Shown in pieces: positions 1 to 11,902 of a DNA stretch of 64,000 bases. Positions within the stretch are counted from its first letter, which is position 1. Each line of letters begins with the position of its first letter. The DNA is taken from the NCBI GenBank assembly GCA_963971425.1, contig OZ020524.1:16495845-16559844 (forward strand). Reading direction: 5' to 3'. The notes under the pieces are model-generated. The model was given only the letters and a program-made list of their open reading frames with translations. It was not told the DNA's origin and ran no database searches. This DNA comes from Bryoerythrophyllum caledonicum. Lineage: Eukaryota > Streptophyta > Bryopsida > Pottiales > Pottiaceae. A program made the position numbers and the translations under genes.

Positions 1-1684
1 ACATGCACGAAGTCTTAGTTTCAATGAAGTACACCTTCTCCTCCGCAATGGTCATCTCTAAGTTTTTATTGTTTTGGTCATAGTAGTTATGGCAAGATAT
101 TGCCTCTTTTATAGTTTAACTTTGAAACTACACAAAACTTTGGAGGGCCAAAATGGCTCCTTGGTACCGAGGAACCCTTTCGGGCTTCACAGAAAACTTG
201 TGAAGTGCAATGATTTTCACTTGAAGAAATAGTAGAATTTGTTGAGGAAAACATTTTTGAAACATGTTTTACCCGTTGTTGGGAACGGTGAAAAAAATCA
301 ATAAAATTATACAAAAAAAGAAATAAATAAATGGGCCTAATAGACTCTTTGAAACAGAACAATCTCTTTTGACGTCTATAAAATCTAGTAGTTCAATGAT
401 TAATCTTCACTCTTGAAAGGTATATTTTTTTATGCGGCATGAATTATGCAGCATTGTAAACTAACATAGTTTTAGTTTCCTATTATATTTCATGTCGCTC
501 ATAGAGAAATTTTCGTAAAACTAGATGAGATTTTGAATGGATGCCCTGAACTTCATTCATCCATAAACTCTGTCCATCCATGATATATATCATCCAAATT
601 TATTCATCCATTTAAGACGAGAAGTAGTCAACTCCATATTAAATTTTGAGTAGGTTTGTCCCTAAAATTCAACATTTATTTTCATGTGAAGCAATTTCAT
701 AGCCCATTTGTAAGTGATAAATCACAAAATATATTTGTAAACCACGGTAAAAGGTTGCAAAATTGTACTTTTTTAAGAAAATTCCAAATATCGTTTATGG
801 AAATTTCCTATAATTAGAATATTCATATCCATTTTTATCCTCCCTCCTCACTGCTCACCGCTCACCGCTCACCGCTCACCGCTCATTGCTCGCATTCTAG
901 CGTCGTTGCCTTGATGGGAAGTAAGAGACGCCATATACATCGACTACTAGAGGCGGTGTTAGGTGAGGGTGGGGTGCAATGACAACGGAATTGCAAAAGA
1001 GAGATTGAACTAGCTCAACGCACTCGTTCAAATACTGTACTGGTAAACAATTGATTACGGCGGAAATATATTATCTTATCAAGGGTCCCTGATTTCGGCT
1101 CAAATCTTAAATTTACCAAAGAGAGAAATTACGGCGGAAATATGTAAATAGTTCATGAGTTATTCCTTTACAGCATGTTGGCGGCTTGAGTGTACTATGC
1201 CACAAATTAATCTTCCAGTTTAATTTGGAATAGGAAAGCCCTGAGCTAGAATACCGATTATCAATATTGTTATTTGTCTCGTTCTAGTGGAAAAGGAACA
1301 GCAATTTAGATTTTATGGCCGTCATTATTCATATATGAAGATGCTTTACTTAAATTGTACCCCGTAATTGACGGTACGCAAAAATAATATTATATGGGCA
1401 GCTATTGTAGGGGCTTTCGACAACGTGTAAACTAAAAGATTTGAGAAGAGCTTAAAAATAAATAGTAGGGTTTAGGGTGTAAACAGAAGCAAGCTGGAGT
1501 AGAACAAGGGCTCTATAACCGCATTGGAGGGGTCTTCCACTGAGTTGTTTGGATTCATAGAGAGGCTCTGATGTTGAAAGGGAGTGCGGATGAGTAGTTT
1601 GGCTATCTTGTAGATGATGACTAAGATAGGTGGCTGGAAGAAGCGAAGTACCAATTTCTCTAATCCGAAGCAGACGCGGGCTTG
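1..1684. other. A/T-rich intergenic stretch, no gene recognised
   Basis: Only short open frames on either strand, none with recognisable domain character or a coherent splice pattern. The one distinct feature is the GCTCACC-type microsatellite near 851, listed separately. Confidence 0.6.
851..893. repeat. CTCACCG microsatellite
   Basis: About five near-perfect copies of the 7-mer GCTCACC, decaying into GCTCATTGCTCGC. Related GCTCGCC or GCGAGCG runs occur at 9,664 and 22,436. Confidence 0.85.
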
Positions 1685-2735
1685 AAAGGATCGGCGCAGA
1701 CATCAATCATTGTTGGCTGCTCAGAACCAGGAAGTGGAAACATCGGAATTGGGTGAACGATTTAGGTATTTGTCAAGTATCCACGAGGGACCGCAGCCCG
1801 ACCAATCAAGGATTAAGGTATGTTTTGTATTTCAAGGTATTTTTTTTATTACATGTGGCTGAATAGAAGAATGTCAATAGGTTTATCTAATTCTGGCGTC
1901 TTGTATTGTTATTCAGGAGTCTTCCACCTTCGTTAGTATTCATGAGCATTTTGAAGAGGCGTACTCTATAAAAGATAACTCCAGGAAAATGTATCAAAGA
2001 TCGAGTACTTCTGAGACCTCGTTGCAAGTAGATAAGGGATCTGAAGGCAGTAAAGGTCAGTCTGACTGCCAAAATAGTGACTCAAGTGAAGCATATGGGA
2101 GCCTGGGAAATCAATCACAACCCAGACTGGTCGGAAACGGTTCCTCATCTAAGGCATATGGTAAAGGAGTAACGTCTCATCAAAGAGGCGTTAAGGACCT
2201 TGCGGAAAAATCACTGGAATCAGAGGGGGACCCACCAAATCAGGTATGTCACAATGCGACTCTTCTCGTCGTGATTGTCTTTGGTCAATGAGCTCCGGAC
2301 GGGTCTTTGAGCTCCCGAAAATTCACCTTTCTGATTCGTAAGTCATCTTACGGGAATCAACTCTACACTGCTTGGATATTGTGCACCAAATCGGTCATAG
2401 GCCCCCCCAAAATTAGGGCTCGGGAATCGTGATTCACCTGTGAGAGACGAGGTCCGCAACTCTCGCCATTAATCTTCATACGGATAAACTGCACCCACGA
2501 GCACGGTTTCGGTGAAGTCATTCATCTCTCGGGTTTGGTTCTTTGCAAGGGACTCAATTCTGAAGTACCCTAAACCTAGTGCTCGTGAGATTTGTTGTCG
2601 TGCTTCAGTTCTTCCTAGTGATGGAAGTGCTCAATCTTGTGAGATTCTCTGGCCTTGCAAGCTGTGAGCGCGGGGAGTAAGCGAGGGACTTCAAGGGCAG
2701 CCGAGGCGGAACTGGAGAGAATGGAAGCACTTCAG
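1685..2735 (+). CDS. putative upstream coding exons, possibly of the ParB/methyltransferase-like gene
   Basis: Two exons fit well. The first is open from just after a TGA near 1,684 to 1,817 and ends AAG before GTATGT. The second is 1,917-2,243, entered after ATTCAG and left before GTATGTC. Both junctions are phase 0. The encoded text is hydrophilic and Ser/Gln/Glu-rich, with no known domain. A third stretch ends at 2,735 before GTATGA and encodes a charged helix (AAEAELERMEALQ). It would join in phase 0 to the acceptor at 4,955, but its own 5' acceptor is unclear (2,682 is one phase-0 option with a poor pyrimidine tract). No start codon is visible in frame, so the 5' end is unknown. These may be the N-terminus of the 4,955-8,955 gene or a separate broken gene. 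Confidence 0.45.
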
Positions 2736-3519
2736 GTATGACATCACAAACTCATGTGCTCGTTTTTTTTTATTGTTGCATGAATGCTGTGAGCGAGACG
2801 TGTAGGGGAGCACTATAGGGACCTTGAAAATTAGGAGACTGAGTGAGGAGTGTGTGCATCAAAGGGTGGTGAGGGAGTATATGCCGGGTGGGGAGAGTGA
2901 GTGGGGAGGGAGGTAAGCGAGTGTAGGGAGGGTGGGGTGGGTTGGGGTGTGTGTGCAACTGAGTGGTAGTGTCCCGGGTGGGGGAGGGGCCATGCTCGTG
3001 TTTTCTTGTGTGAACTACGTGCTTGCTTTATTTAACATGAATGTTGATAATAGAGCGCGAGCGAAGGAATGAATCGCTGGGAGGAGATTCTGATTTTGGG
3101 AAAAAAATCAGAATCCATTCCCTGCTCAAATGTTCTTCACCACGCGATGATCGTTGCAGCTAGTTTGTTGGTCCTCGTCACAAGCTGGAATGCTCGTTTC
3201 TTTTTTTCTTTGCCTGAATGTCGTGAGAGAGACGTGTCTCTATGCACTGTAGGGAGGGTGAGGGTGGGGAGACTAGGTGGGTGGGTGGGGAGAGTGAGTG
3301 GGAAGGGAGCTGAGCGAGTGAGAGGCGGGTGGAGGAATATATATTAGGTGGGGTGGGCTGGGGGGTGTGTGCAGCTGAGTGATAGTGGCTGGGGTGGGGG
3401 AGGGGCCATGCTCGTTTTTTCTTGAGAGTACTGCGTTGGTTATTTGGTTAGCACAAATGGTCATGAGAAAGCGCGAGCGAAGAAATGCATAGCTGGGAAG
3501 AGATTCTCATTTTTTTCCC

Positions 3520-3583
3520 AAAATCAGTGACCCCTAAAAATGGCTTTCGGATCCGAAAGCCATTTTCAGGGGTCACTGATTTT
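3520..3583. repeat. 64-bp palindrome, copy 1
   Basis: Two 32-base arms meet with no spacer at a central GGATCC. One mismatch (an A/C pair about 16 bases from the centre). The arms contain AAAATCAGTGACCCCT and its complement. Confidence 0.9.
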
Positions 3584-4002
3584 CATAAAATTTTGAGATT
3601 CCTCTCCCAGCTCAAAAGTTCTTCACCGCGCGATGATCGTTGTAGCTAGTTTGTTGGTCCTCGTCACGAGCTCTTGTGCTCGTTTTTATTTTTTATTTGC
3701 CTGAATTCTATGAGTGAGCGGGGTGTCTATGCACTGTAGGGAGGGTGAGGGTAGGGAGACTAGGTGGGTGGGAAGAGTGAGTGGGGAGGGAGGTGAGCGA
3801 GTGTGGGGCGGGTGGGGGAATATGTATTAGGTGGGGTGGGTTGGGGGGTGTGTGCAGCTGAGTGGTAGTGGCTGGGGTGGGGGAGGGGCCATGCTCGTGT
3901 TTTCTTGAGAGTACTGAGTTGGTTATTTGGTTAGCACAAATGGTCATGAGAGAGCGCGAGCGAAGGAATGAATCGCTGAGAGGAGATTCTCATTTTTTTC
4001 CC

Positions 4003-4066
4003 AAAATCAGTGACCCCTGAAAATGGCTTTCGGATCCGAAAGCCATTTTCAGGGGTCACTGATTTT
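4003..4066. repeat. 64-bp palindrome, copy 2 (perfect)
   Basis: Same position within its repeat unit as copy 1. All 32 base pairs match, centred on the GGATCC at 4,032-4,037. Confidence 0.92.
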
Positions 4067-4490
4067 CATAAAATTTTGAGATTCCATTCCCAGCTCAAAA
4101 GTTCTTCACCGTGCGATGATCGTTGCAGCTAGTTTGTTGGTCCTAGTCACGAACTCTTGTGCTCGTTTTTATTTTTTATTTGCCTGAATTCCGTGAGTGA
4201 GCGGGGTCTCTATGCACTGTAGGGAGGGTGAGGGTGGGGAGACTGAGTCGGGTGGGTGGGGAGTGTGAGTGGGGAGGGAGGTGAGCGAGTGTGGGGCGGG
4301 AATATGAGAGTGTGTAAGGTGGGGAGGCCGGGGGAGTGTGTGCAGCTGAGTGGTAGAGGCTGGGGAGGGGGAGGGGACATGCTCCTGTTTTCTTGAGAGT
4401 ACTGAGTTGGTTATTTGGTTAACATTGATGGTCATGAGAGAGCGCGAGCGAAGAAATGCATAGCTGGAAGGAGATTCTCGTTTTGTTCCC

Positions 4491-4554
4491 AAAATCAGTG
4501 ACCCCTGAAAATGGCTTTCGGATCCGAAAGCCATTTTCAGGGGTCACTGATTTT
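4491..4554. repeat. 64-bp palindrome, copy 3 (perfect)
   Basis: Identical in layout to the copy at 4,003. All 32 pairs match around GGATCC. Confidence 0.92.
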
Positions 4555-4954
4555 CATAAAATTTTGAGATTCCATTCCCTGCTCAAATGTCCTTCGTCGC
4601 GCGTGGTTTTATTTTTAATAACTGTTGGTCTCCAGCTCAATTTCTTGACCTCGTGTCTTATACTTTTCGCCACCTAATGGACGTAGCGAAGCAGGGGAGA
4701 GCGGGATTGTGGGGAGGTGAGGGTGTGAGGACTGAGTGGGGGGTGGGGAGTGAGAGAGGAGAGGGTGGGAGATTAGGTGGGGAGAGTGACGAGAGAGTAT
4801 GGGGAGGGTGGGGAGAGTGTATTCGGTTCTCAGGGCCGGAGAATTTCAACAGCGTCATGGTGTTGGCTGGGGTGGAGGAGGGCTATGCTCGTCTCGTGGA
4901 TGATAAGAGATTGCATGATCCTGATTTTGTTCATGTTTCTTTTCCAATTTCTAG

Positions 4955-7900
4955 TTCAGCTATATGCAATCGGTTGATTCGGTTTCTCATGCATACATAT
5001 TGCAAGTTGAGAGTATGGAACCTACAGCGACTTCTTCACGTGAGGACGTTGAGATTATAGAGGACGAAGCACGCGTCACTGAACTTGTTGATGAGCATGG
5101 GCTGGCTCCAACACTTCAAAGTTTGCGGAGGTCCATCCATGGGACCTCTTACGACATCCTACAGAGCAGCATTTGCTCCTTTGCTGGTGATCTCCCCATT
5201 CCGCTCTGCCAGATGGTGCCCATGACTGAGGTTAGATTACCTCTTCGTAGTGATGTTGAGAAATTGAAGGGGGAGTTCGTCAATGGGTATCGCCCTGGTT
5301 CTGCTAGTTTTTATGTGTCGGTGAAGAGTTTCTCCCTTGTGGAGAAGCGGGTGCAACCAGAAGACAGGTCAACGTGGTCTGAGCTTTGGATAGAAGAGGA
5401 CCGGAAGTTCGAGGAGTTGTTGAAGACTAGGGAGGAGTACCATGCGTTTTCAAAGAAGTTCTTCTTCGTCTGGGATGGCAATCATCGCCATATGGCTTGG
5501 ACCGAGGTGATTTCCCAACTTCACCCATCTGATGTGTCCTTTCACGTGTCTGCGAGAGCCGTGGTTATCGAGCCGACTATCGAGAACCGACACATCTTGC
5601 TCAACGTGATGACCGACTTGAACAGGTACAAACTAAGTTATTCCAAACTTTATTTATTTCAGTTTCTTAAACTTGTGTATTTTATTTAATGAAACTGAAT
5701 TGTTCTTTTGTCGTAGGCAAAAAGAATCAGATCACGTTGTGCAACACCTCACACATGACCTAAAGCGTGTTCAACATTTCAGACTCTTAGAGTTTGAGCC
5801 GTTGAAAGGGCTTATCAGCGATGAAGATTACGAAGTTAGTGTCCTTGAGTGGTCAAAGAAGGGACAACGAAAATGGTATCATATGACTCTCGAAGCATTT
5901 GTAAAGCTCATGTATGAGGTACATAATGATCCCTTTGTCCATATTGCACTGGCCAATAATTTTCTTTTCATACTCCAGTTCTAAATATTAAAATTGATCA
6001 CATGCTTATGTTGACCACGGAGGGACCTCATTGTTGTTCAAAAGGAGCAGATCCAAAAGTTTAAGGACAACTTGGTCACGGGTGTTAGTAAAGATCAGCG
6101 TGGAAGTGCCGCAGAGTTGGTGAGTCGTTGCACTGAAGCTATACAAAAGAAGAAGACGACTTGCCAGACCATGCTCACTCGGTTGTTGGCAATTGCCAAC
6201 CCGGCTAACGGGGAGGATTTCTTCAAAGAGGTAGGGTATATGTAATTTACATAATCCTTATCATAATGCATTTCTAACTCCCAGCCTAGTAAATTCCACT
6301 CTAATGATTGATATTGTGAGGCAGGTGAATTGTCACTTTGATGTTTATCAGGTGCGGCCCGAGATGACTCCCGAGAAACTCCAGCTCATCGCCACGGCTA
6401 GGGTAGCTGCAAAGTTCAAGTCGCGCTGGAACAGGTGGTGGAACATGAGCAAGGGTAGCAGGATGGAGTATAACTTCCCCGTGTCGCCAGCGTCGGATAA
6501 GGTTCTTTGTGGCTGGATTGACAAGGCCGCGTTCTCGGCTGGGGTAAGGTTCAATCTTTCTTGACATTCACCACGTTTTCTTTTTCATTTCAATGATTAA
6601 TTTCTAATTATCAGGATTTCGTTTCACAGCTAGAAGAAGAGGCTGAGAAGCTCTACGCAGAGATTCTCGTTGAGGACAACATTGTCCTTAAAATTGAAGG
6701 GCTTCCGAATCCCGTCCCCACCATTGAAAAATGGATTGAGGCAAAGAGCATGACGTTGTGGACGAAGGTGTTCTCTACTCACATCGGGAAGGGGGGCTCC
6801 TACACGAAGAGCGAGGAGTTTATGGCGCAGGACGGTTGCGAGAAGGCTCTGAAGCGAGTAGTGATGCGGTATTTTTGGAGGGTGCTCGTGGCCCAAGGAT
6901 CCTTGATGGTTGGAGATCTACCCATCCGTTTCACAAAGTGGATAGATACTTCTGCTCCAGAGTGTATCTTCACAGATTCACAGAGGCGTCAGTTTTTTGT
7001 GCAGCACTTCCTCCAATGCCCGTGGTACTTGGAGATGCAGGAGGTGGATCCAACCCCTAGAGACGAGGTACAGATACGAGTGGCCTGCAAATCCATTGCG
7101 GTTCCTCTTGTTGTTGGCAGCGTCCTTCCCTTGTTGGCGGCTCCCTTGGCAGCGTCTGAGGAGCAATCTGAGAAGGCCAAAGCCAAGGCTGCTGAGAAAG
7201 CAGCCAAGGCAGTAATTAAGGAACATGAGAGGGAGGCTGCTAGGCTGGAAAAGGAAAGTTCCAAGAAGGCGAAGAAAGAGACAAACGACAGGTACAAGGA
7301 GTTTGCTACGTTGGTGGCGAAGGAAGGGCCTCAGAAGTTGTTTACTCAACTCGAAGGATTTGGAGGATTTGCAGTCGCTCCAGCGGTGACACTGACGATG
7401 GGCGTTTCACCCTCAGCTAGCAGTCGACCTTCAACATTTGATGTGAAGCCCTTGCAGACGGTGTACTCGATACCGATATTCGATCGTCCTCAGTCTTCTG
7501 CTACTGTGAAGGTCATGTGTGAGAGTGCCCTCTCCATCATGTCTCTATTTGATAGTGTCGCTGTGGAGGATAACAAACCCACAACTTGGAAGGAGCTTTG
7601 CCTGTTTTTGAAGGAGTACTCGGGCTCGCGACATCGGCGACATGAGGCATTGGATTGCACTCTAGGTTTGGCGGATATGGTACTGTTCGACGTTCCAGAG
7701 GATTTACCTGTCCCCGACATTAACGGTGGCATCGCTGTACCGATTTGGAACAAGCTTCCAACCCGGTTATCAGACGGAGGTAAGAAAGAATCCCATTGGA
7801 TTTATAGGGCCTTTGAGATGGTTGGGGCGCTACTTCGTGACGGGGCGCCACTTATAGTTTTCTACCCAGATTCGAAGTTCATCTCCAATGAGCTTGTAGC

Positions 7901-8955
7901 GTGGGCCGATTGGGCGGGCTTTGTCGAGGAGACGAAGTGGTTTGCCATCAACGGGCTGCCACTATTCCGCGATGGCCACCCTGGGCGCACTCACAAGTGC
8001 TTCCTTGTGAAGTGCTTCGTGAGGAAATTGGATCCAATGGTTCCATTCTCTCTCTTTGATAGGATGGAGTTGCAACGAGATGGGATTCACTTGTCTTCAA
8101 ATGATCACATGACCAATCTCATTACTCAGGAGACTCTGACCATGAGGGCGGATAGCAACGTACCATGGCGTAGTGCACGAGAGAAGTCCACAAACCTCAT
8201 GGAGGCTCTGATTGATCTCTACACTCAAGAGGAGGACATTATCCTGGATCTCACAACATCTACAGGTTAGAAATTTTTCATATCAACCCACTTCTTATGT
8301 TATACTCTCGCTTTAATGTGCTAACACCGTATGTTTATTTTTCAGGAAAGGGCGTCTATTAAGGCCTGCAAGGCTCTTAAGCGACACATTTTGGCACTAA
8401 GGGAGGACCGAGAGTTGGTGGAAGAAATTCTCCTTCCTTTGATCCCTGATACTATTGAGGTCGAGTCAGCTTCGCCAACGGTGGTGGCGGAAGGCTCTCG
8501 CAAGCGCCCCTTGGAGATTGATGACGACGAGCCAGAGGTGAAGACCGTCCCGAAGAGACGTTGTGAGTAAGTCCTACCCTTAATTGATTTTAGTTTTGGA
8601 ATGCGGTTTATAATTTTAGTTTGACACATGCTTAAATTCTGAACTGGACTTTAATTTGTGCAGTCGGCCTTCGTCGTTGATGGCATCATTGTCACGGACT
8701 CATGTTGGAGTGCTTTCTCCCTTGTTGTTGGAGGTGAAGAGCCCCACGCGTCGATTCCATTTGAATCCCTGGGATGCTGCTGTTGCAGACGCCATGGCAG
8801 CACAACATTCCCCGCAACGTCTGCAAACGGTAGTCCCACGTAGGTCCCCTACATGTCCTTTCATAGATGGGGAGGCCAACGTTAGTGGCTCGGAGAGTAG
8901 TGATAGTTCTTCGGACGATAGTGACGCGAGTGACCTTTTCCCGGAAGGATCTTGA
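4955..8955 (+). CDS. ParB-like plus DNA amino-methyltransferase-like fusion protein, spliced
   Basis: Exons read: 4,955-5,625, 5,717-5,918, about 6,045-6,230, 6,325-6,543, 6,615-8,265, 8,346-8,566 and 8,664-8,955 (TGA). All junctions keep frame except 8,265/8,346. The acceptor of the third exon is weak. If the first exon is the true start, ATG 4,964 or 5,015 could be used. The first exon resembles the ParB/Srx fold: a strand (VPMTEVRLPL), a helix (DVEKLKGEFVNGYRPG), and later FFVWDGNHRHMAW, matching the family's DGNHR signature. The middle has a Lys/Ala-rich helix (about 7,160-7,300). The large fifth exon has the motif order of beta-class N4/N6 methyltransferases: LADMVLFDVPED in place of DPPY (motif IV), LLRDGAPLIVFYPDS, AGFVEETKWFAING, then PWRSAREKSTNLMEALIDLY and DLTTSTG in place of DPFxGSG (motif I). 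The next exon continues KALKRHILALRED. The C-terminus is acidic and Ser-rich. The altered catalytic motifs suggest a non-catalytic or divergent enzyme. Function is inferred only from fold-level motifs. Confidence 0.68.
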
Positions 8956-10019
8956 TTCCTTTGCATTGGTTTGTTGTTTTGTTTTACTATCACAGTACTA
9001 GTTGGTTTGGTCATTATTTTCCCATCATTGTTCATCTTCATTCATGTCAAAATCCCATTCTTTTCACGTATGTCTAACAAAAAACATCGTATGTCATTAA
9101 TGCGTAATGAGAAGATTTCGTTCTATCTACGATTAAATATTTGATTCATTATAAATATCCTTTGTAACTTCGTTACATGTCCTCTGAGTTTACAATCTTT
9201 GTATCTTAGGCATTGCAATTTTTAATCAACTGCTATCGAAGAATTGGAATATTTCAATTTAGAGTGGTTCGAACACAACGGGTATCTCCATGGTATCTAA
9301 TTTTTATACCCTAGGTATTACATGGATATCACCTAGGTATTATAAGGGTATGAACTAGGTATCAGTTAAATTCTGCCTGCCACCCTAAGCCATATAATTT
9401 CGAATTTTTCCATTTGAATTTCTTAGTCTATTGACATGTCACCACACATAGAACTCTAAACCCTCACCCATAAGCGTCCCTTCCAATTTCAATTGAAATG
9501 TTGCAATCAATCCTAAAGTACTCATACTTCCATGTGTCCAAGTACATTGTCGTCGTAAACTTCTATTTATTTTTCATATGTCAACACAGTCTAAATAGAA
9601 CCCACGGCCATAGGTGACCCTTTCCAAATTCAACAAAAAACACTACCAATTTTTTTTAAAATTCAGTGCTCAACGCTCGCTGCTCGCCGCTCGCCGCTCA
9701 CAAGATAGCAATCCTGTTCCTAATTCCACATCTTTCTACATAAATGTTTTTGACATACAATGTCATTTGAGTCCCAAACTGGCTTAAGTGATCGGCATTG
9801 GGTGCCTCTACCTCAATTGCAAAGAAGTTGACAAATAGTGTTAGCTGTCCATGGCATCATGATACTCCCAATCAACTTTCTTGTGCCAATAAAATAAAAT
9901 GAACTAAAACAATACCTCCAATCAATCCCTTACCGGCCGCCATGCCTTAAATGAATAAAATTAAAAAAACAAATAAACACCTCCAAAAGACTTCTATTTT
10001 CAATTAGTTATTTTTTCAA
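8956..10019. other. intergenic; GGTATC-rich patch
   Basis: No gene seen. At about 9,278-9,370 short GGTATC/GGTATT words recur every 15-25 bases. A similar patch lies at 22,838-22,945, and both are preceded by ACACAA(C/T)GGGTATC, so they may share an origin. Confidence 0.5.
9664..9703. repeat. GCTCGCC microsatellite
   Basis: GCTC(A/G)(A/C)C-type 7-mers followed by CACAAGATAGC. Read on the minus strand this gives GCTATCTTGTGAGCGGCGAGC, close to the sequence at 22,424-22,460. Confidence 0.8.
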
Positions 10020-10820
10020 AATTATATTTTTTTCAAAAGGTAACTTTTTCAACATGTTACTTAATGAGAAGGTTACTTTTTCAAAAGGTTATTGTTTCCA
10101 AAGGTTACTTTTTCAAAAGAATACATTTTCTAAATGTTACTTTTCCTAAATGTTACATTTTCAGAAGATTACTTTTTTAAAATGTTACTTTCCAAAAGGA
10201 TTCTTATTTAAAAGCTTAGTTTTTCAAAAGCTTACACTTTCAAATGCTTACCATATCAAAAGGTTACTTTTTCAAAATGATTACTTTTTCAGATGTTGAC
10301 CTTTTAAAAGCTTACTTTTCAAATGCTTACTTTTTCAAAGCTTACTTTTCAAAATGTTATCTTTTCATAAAGTTAATTTCCAAAGGTTACATTTTCTAAA
10401 TGTTAATATTCAAATGTTTTCTTTTTCAAATATTTCCTTCTTCCAAAGATTACATTTTCAATTTTTTCTTTTTTCAGATGTTTTCTTTTTCAATTTTTTC
10501 TGTTTTTATAGTTTTCGTTTTTCAAATCTTTCCTTTTTCAAATGATCCCTTTCACAAATTTTTTTTAAAAAAAAATCTAATTTCTTTCAAACCTCAATTT
10601 CTATTTTCCAATCTCTTTCTTGCAGATGTTTTTATTCTATTTTTGGATTGCAAACTCACTTTCCTTCCATATCTATGTTCTCTTTTACCAATATTTTCTC
10701 CAAATTGTTGTTTTCTCTCAATTGTTGGTGTTTCTAAATTGTTCTTTTTTCAAAGTTGTTTATTTTTCTATGTTGTTCTTTTCTATATTTTTTTATGCTG
10801 AAATGTACCCAATTGCATAG
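10020..10820. repeat. degenerate T-rich minisatellite
   Basis: Roughly twenty or more diverged copies of a 15-20 base unit resembling AAAAGGTTACTTTTTC, recognisable to about 10,400. It then grades into CTTTTTCAAAT-type text and plain T-rich sequence. Phe/Ser-rich open frames here are a composition artefact. Confidence 0.85.
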
Positions 10821-11902
10821 ATTCCATTCTGCATGATCTGGAACGCTCGTAGATCCTCACACGCCGAAAAAGCTCATTGGCCTGAGAAGGGTTAAGACTT
10901 TCTGGCCCTACTCAATTGGCTTGACAACAGTGATCTCACTATTGGGACATTAGTTTGACAACACCTACTTCTCCGAGGTCGCCCTGCACGATAGGAAATC
11001 ATAGTACATGTTCACATATGGTGGTGAAATGATATTAATATGTCATGTTCACATATTGTGTTAATATCATTGTTATTAATATTGTGAAATGACATATGTG
11101 AACATGACATATAAATATTTCAACCCTTTCCAAGGTATACCCCCACAATTGACAGATTAAGCAATGTGCATATATGGAGAACACAAATAATAATACATTT
11201 AGTTTTAGTGATAGCTAATAGAATTACAATATCAATCAAAGTGATTTCATATTTTTCCAATGAGATGTGAATTAGTTATGAATTTTCAAAGGGGTCACCC
11301 ATGTTTCAGTCTGTTTCTGCCACTAGGTACCCCCCATAAGGGCCAACCAAATGATAGGGGCCTTGACCAATGGTAACCCTTAATTTGGAGCGGACAAAGA
11401 GTAAATGGGTGGACATAGGGTGGAATTGGGACCATATATAGAGTGGGAGTGATAGGAAGGTGGCGGCAATGGACTAGACTAGTCTACCTTAAGGGTCTAT
11501 TTGCACTTGGAGGTTTATACATCCATGCAAACTCCATAATCTAGTAAAACCAGATCAAATGAAATGATTTCACACTGGAAAACATAGAATAGTTCCATCC
11601 ATTGACAAGTAGTTAAGGTTTACAACTATAGAAAACTATGTTTACACACCAAGCCACTTTACAAATAGCAATAGTTATTAGTGCCAGTTCATCCATACTT
11701 TCCATAGCTTTGTCATTATTGTAGGTATTAAAAGTACACATGTTCATTTTCTATAATCTACGGTCTTCAGATTGTGGTTTTTTTTTTCTGTAGATTTGTT
11801 TGTGAAGTCACCCAAAGTTTTAATGAGATATCCAGTGAGTCCAAGGAATTCTTGTGGCTCAAGCCCAAAGTCAACTATGAGTTTTTTTCCAAGACAAAAA
11901 CT
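10821..11902. other. intergenic, with one hairpin
   Basis: No gene recognised. An inverted repeat is listed separately at 11,039-11,111. An open frame from 11,774 runs into the first small-family gene, but its 5' part has no similarity to the other family members. Confidence 0.5.
11039..11111. repeat. 18-bp inverted repeat
   Basis: TATGTCATGTTCACATAT at 11,039-11,056 is exactly complementary to 11,094-11,111, with a 37-base AT-rich spacer. A third partial copy, CATGTTCACATAT, lies just upstream near 11,007. Confidence 0.85.

Larger units (their letters stand above)
2740..4690. repeat. four tandem 0.42-0.49 kb units, G-rich on the plus strand
   Basis: Recurring landmarks define the units. 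CATGCTCGTGTTTTC-like text occurs near 2,991, 3,408, 3,890 and 4,378 (spacings about 417, 482 and 488). Each unit also carries an AGGGAGGGTGAGGGTGGGGAG-like run and a GAGCGCGAGCGAAG motif. The first unit is about 65 bases shorter because it lacks the 64-bp palindrome present in the next three. The plus strand has many GGG runs, so quadruplex formation is plausible. If the flanking exons belong to one gene, the array lies inside an intron of about 2.2 kb (2,736-4,954). Long open frames across it are by-products of its skewed composition. Confidence 0.85.

Noticed and set aside
2770-5060. Several 60-157 codon frames rich in Pro, His, Ser or Gly/Glu.
   Set aside because: They are translations of the G-rich tandem repeats in different frames and recur with the repeat period.
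10354-10820. Phe-rich open frames suggesting a membrane protein.
   Set aside because: Produced by the CTTTTTCAAA repeat and T-rich sequence; no start, splice or domain support.
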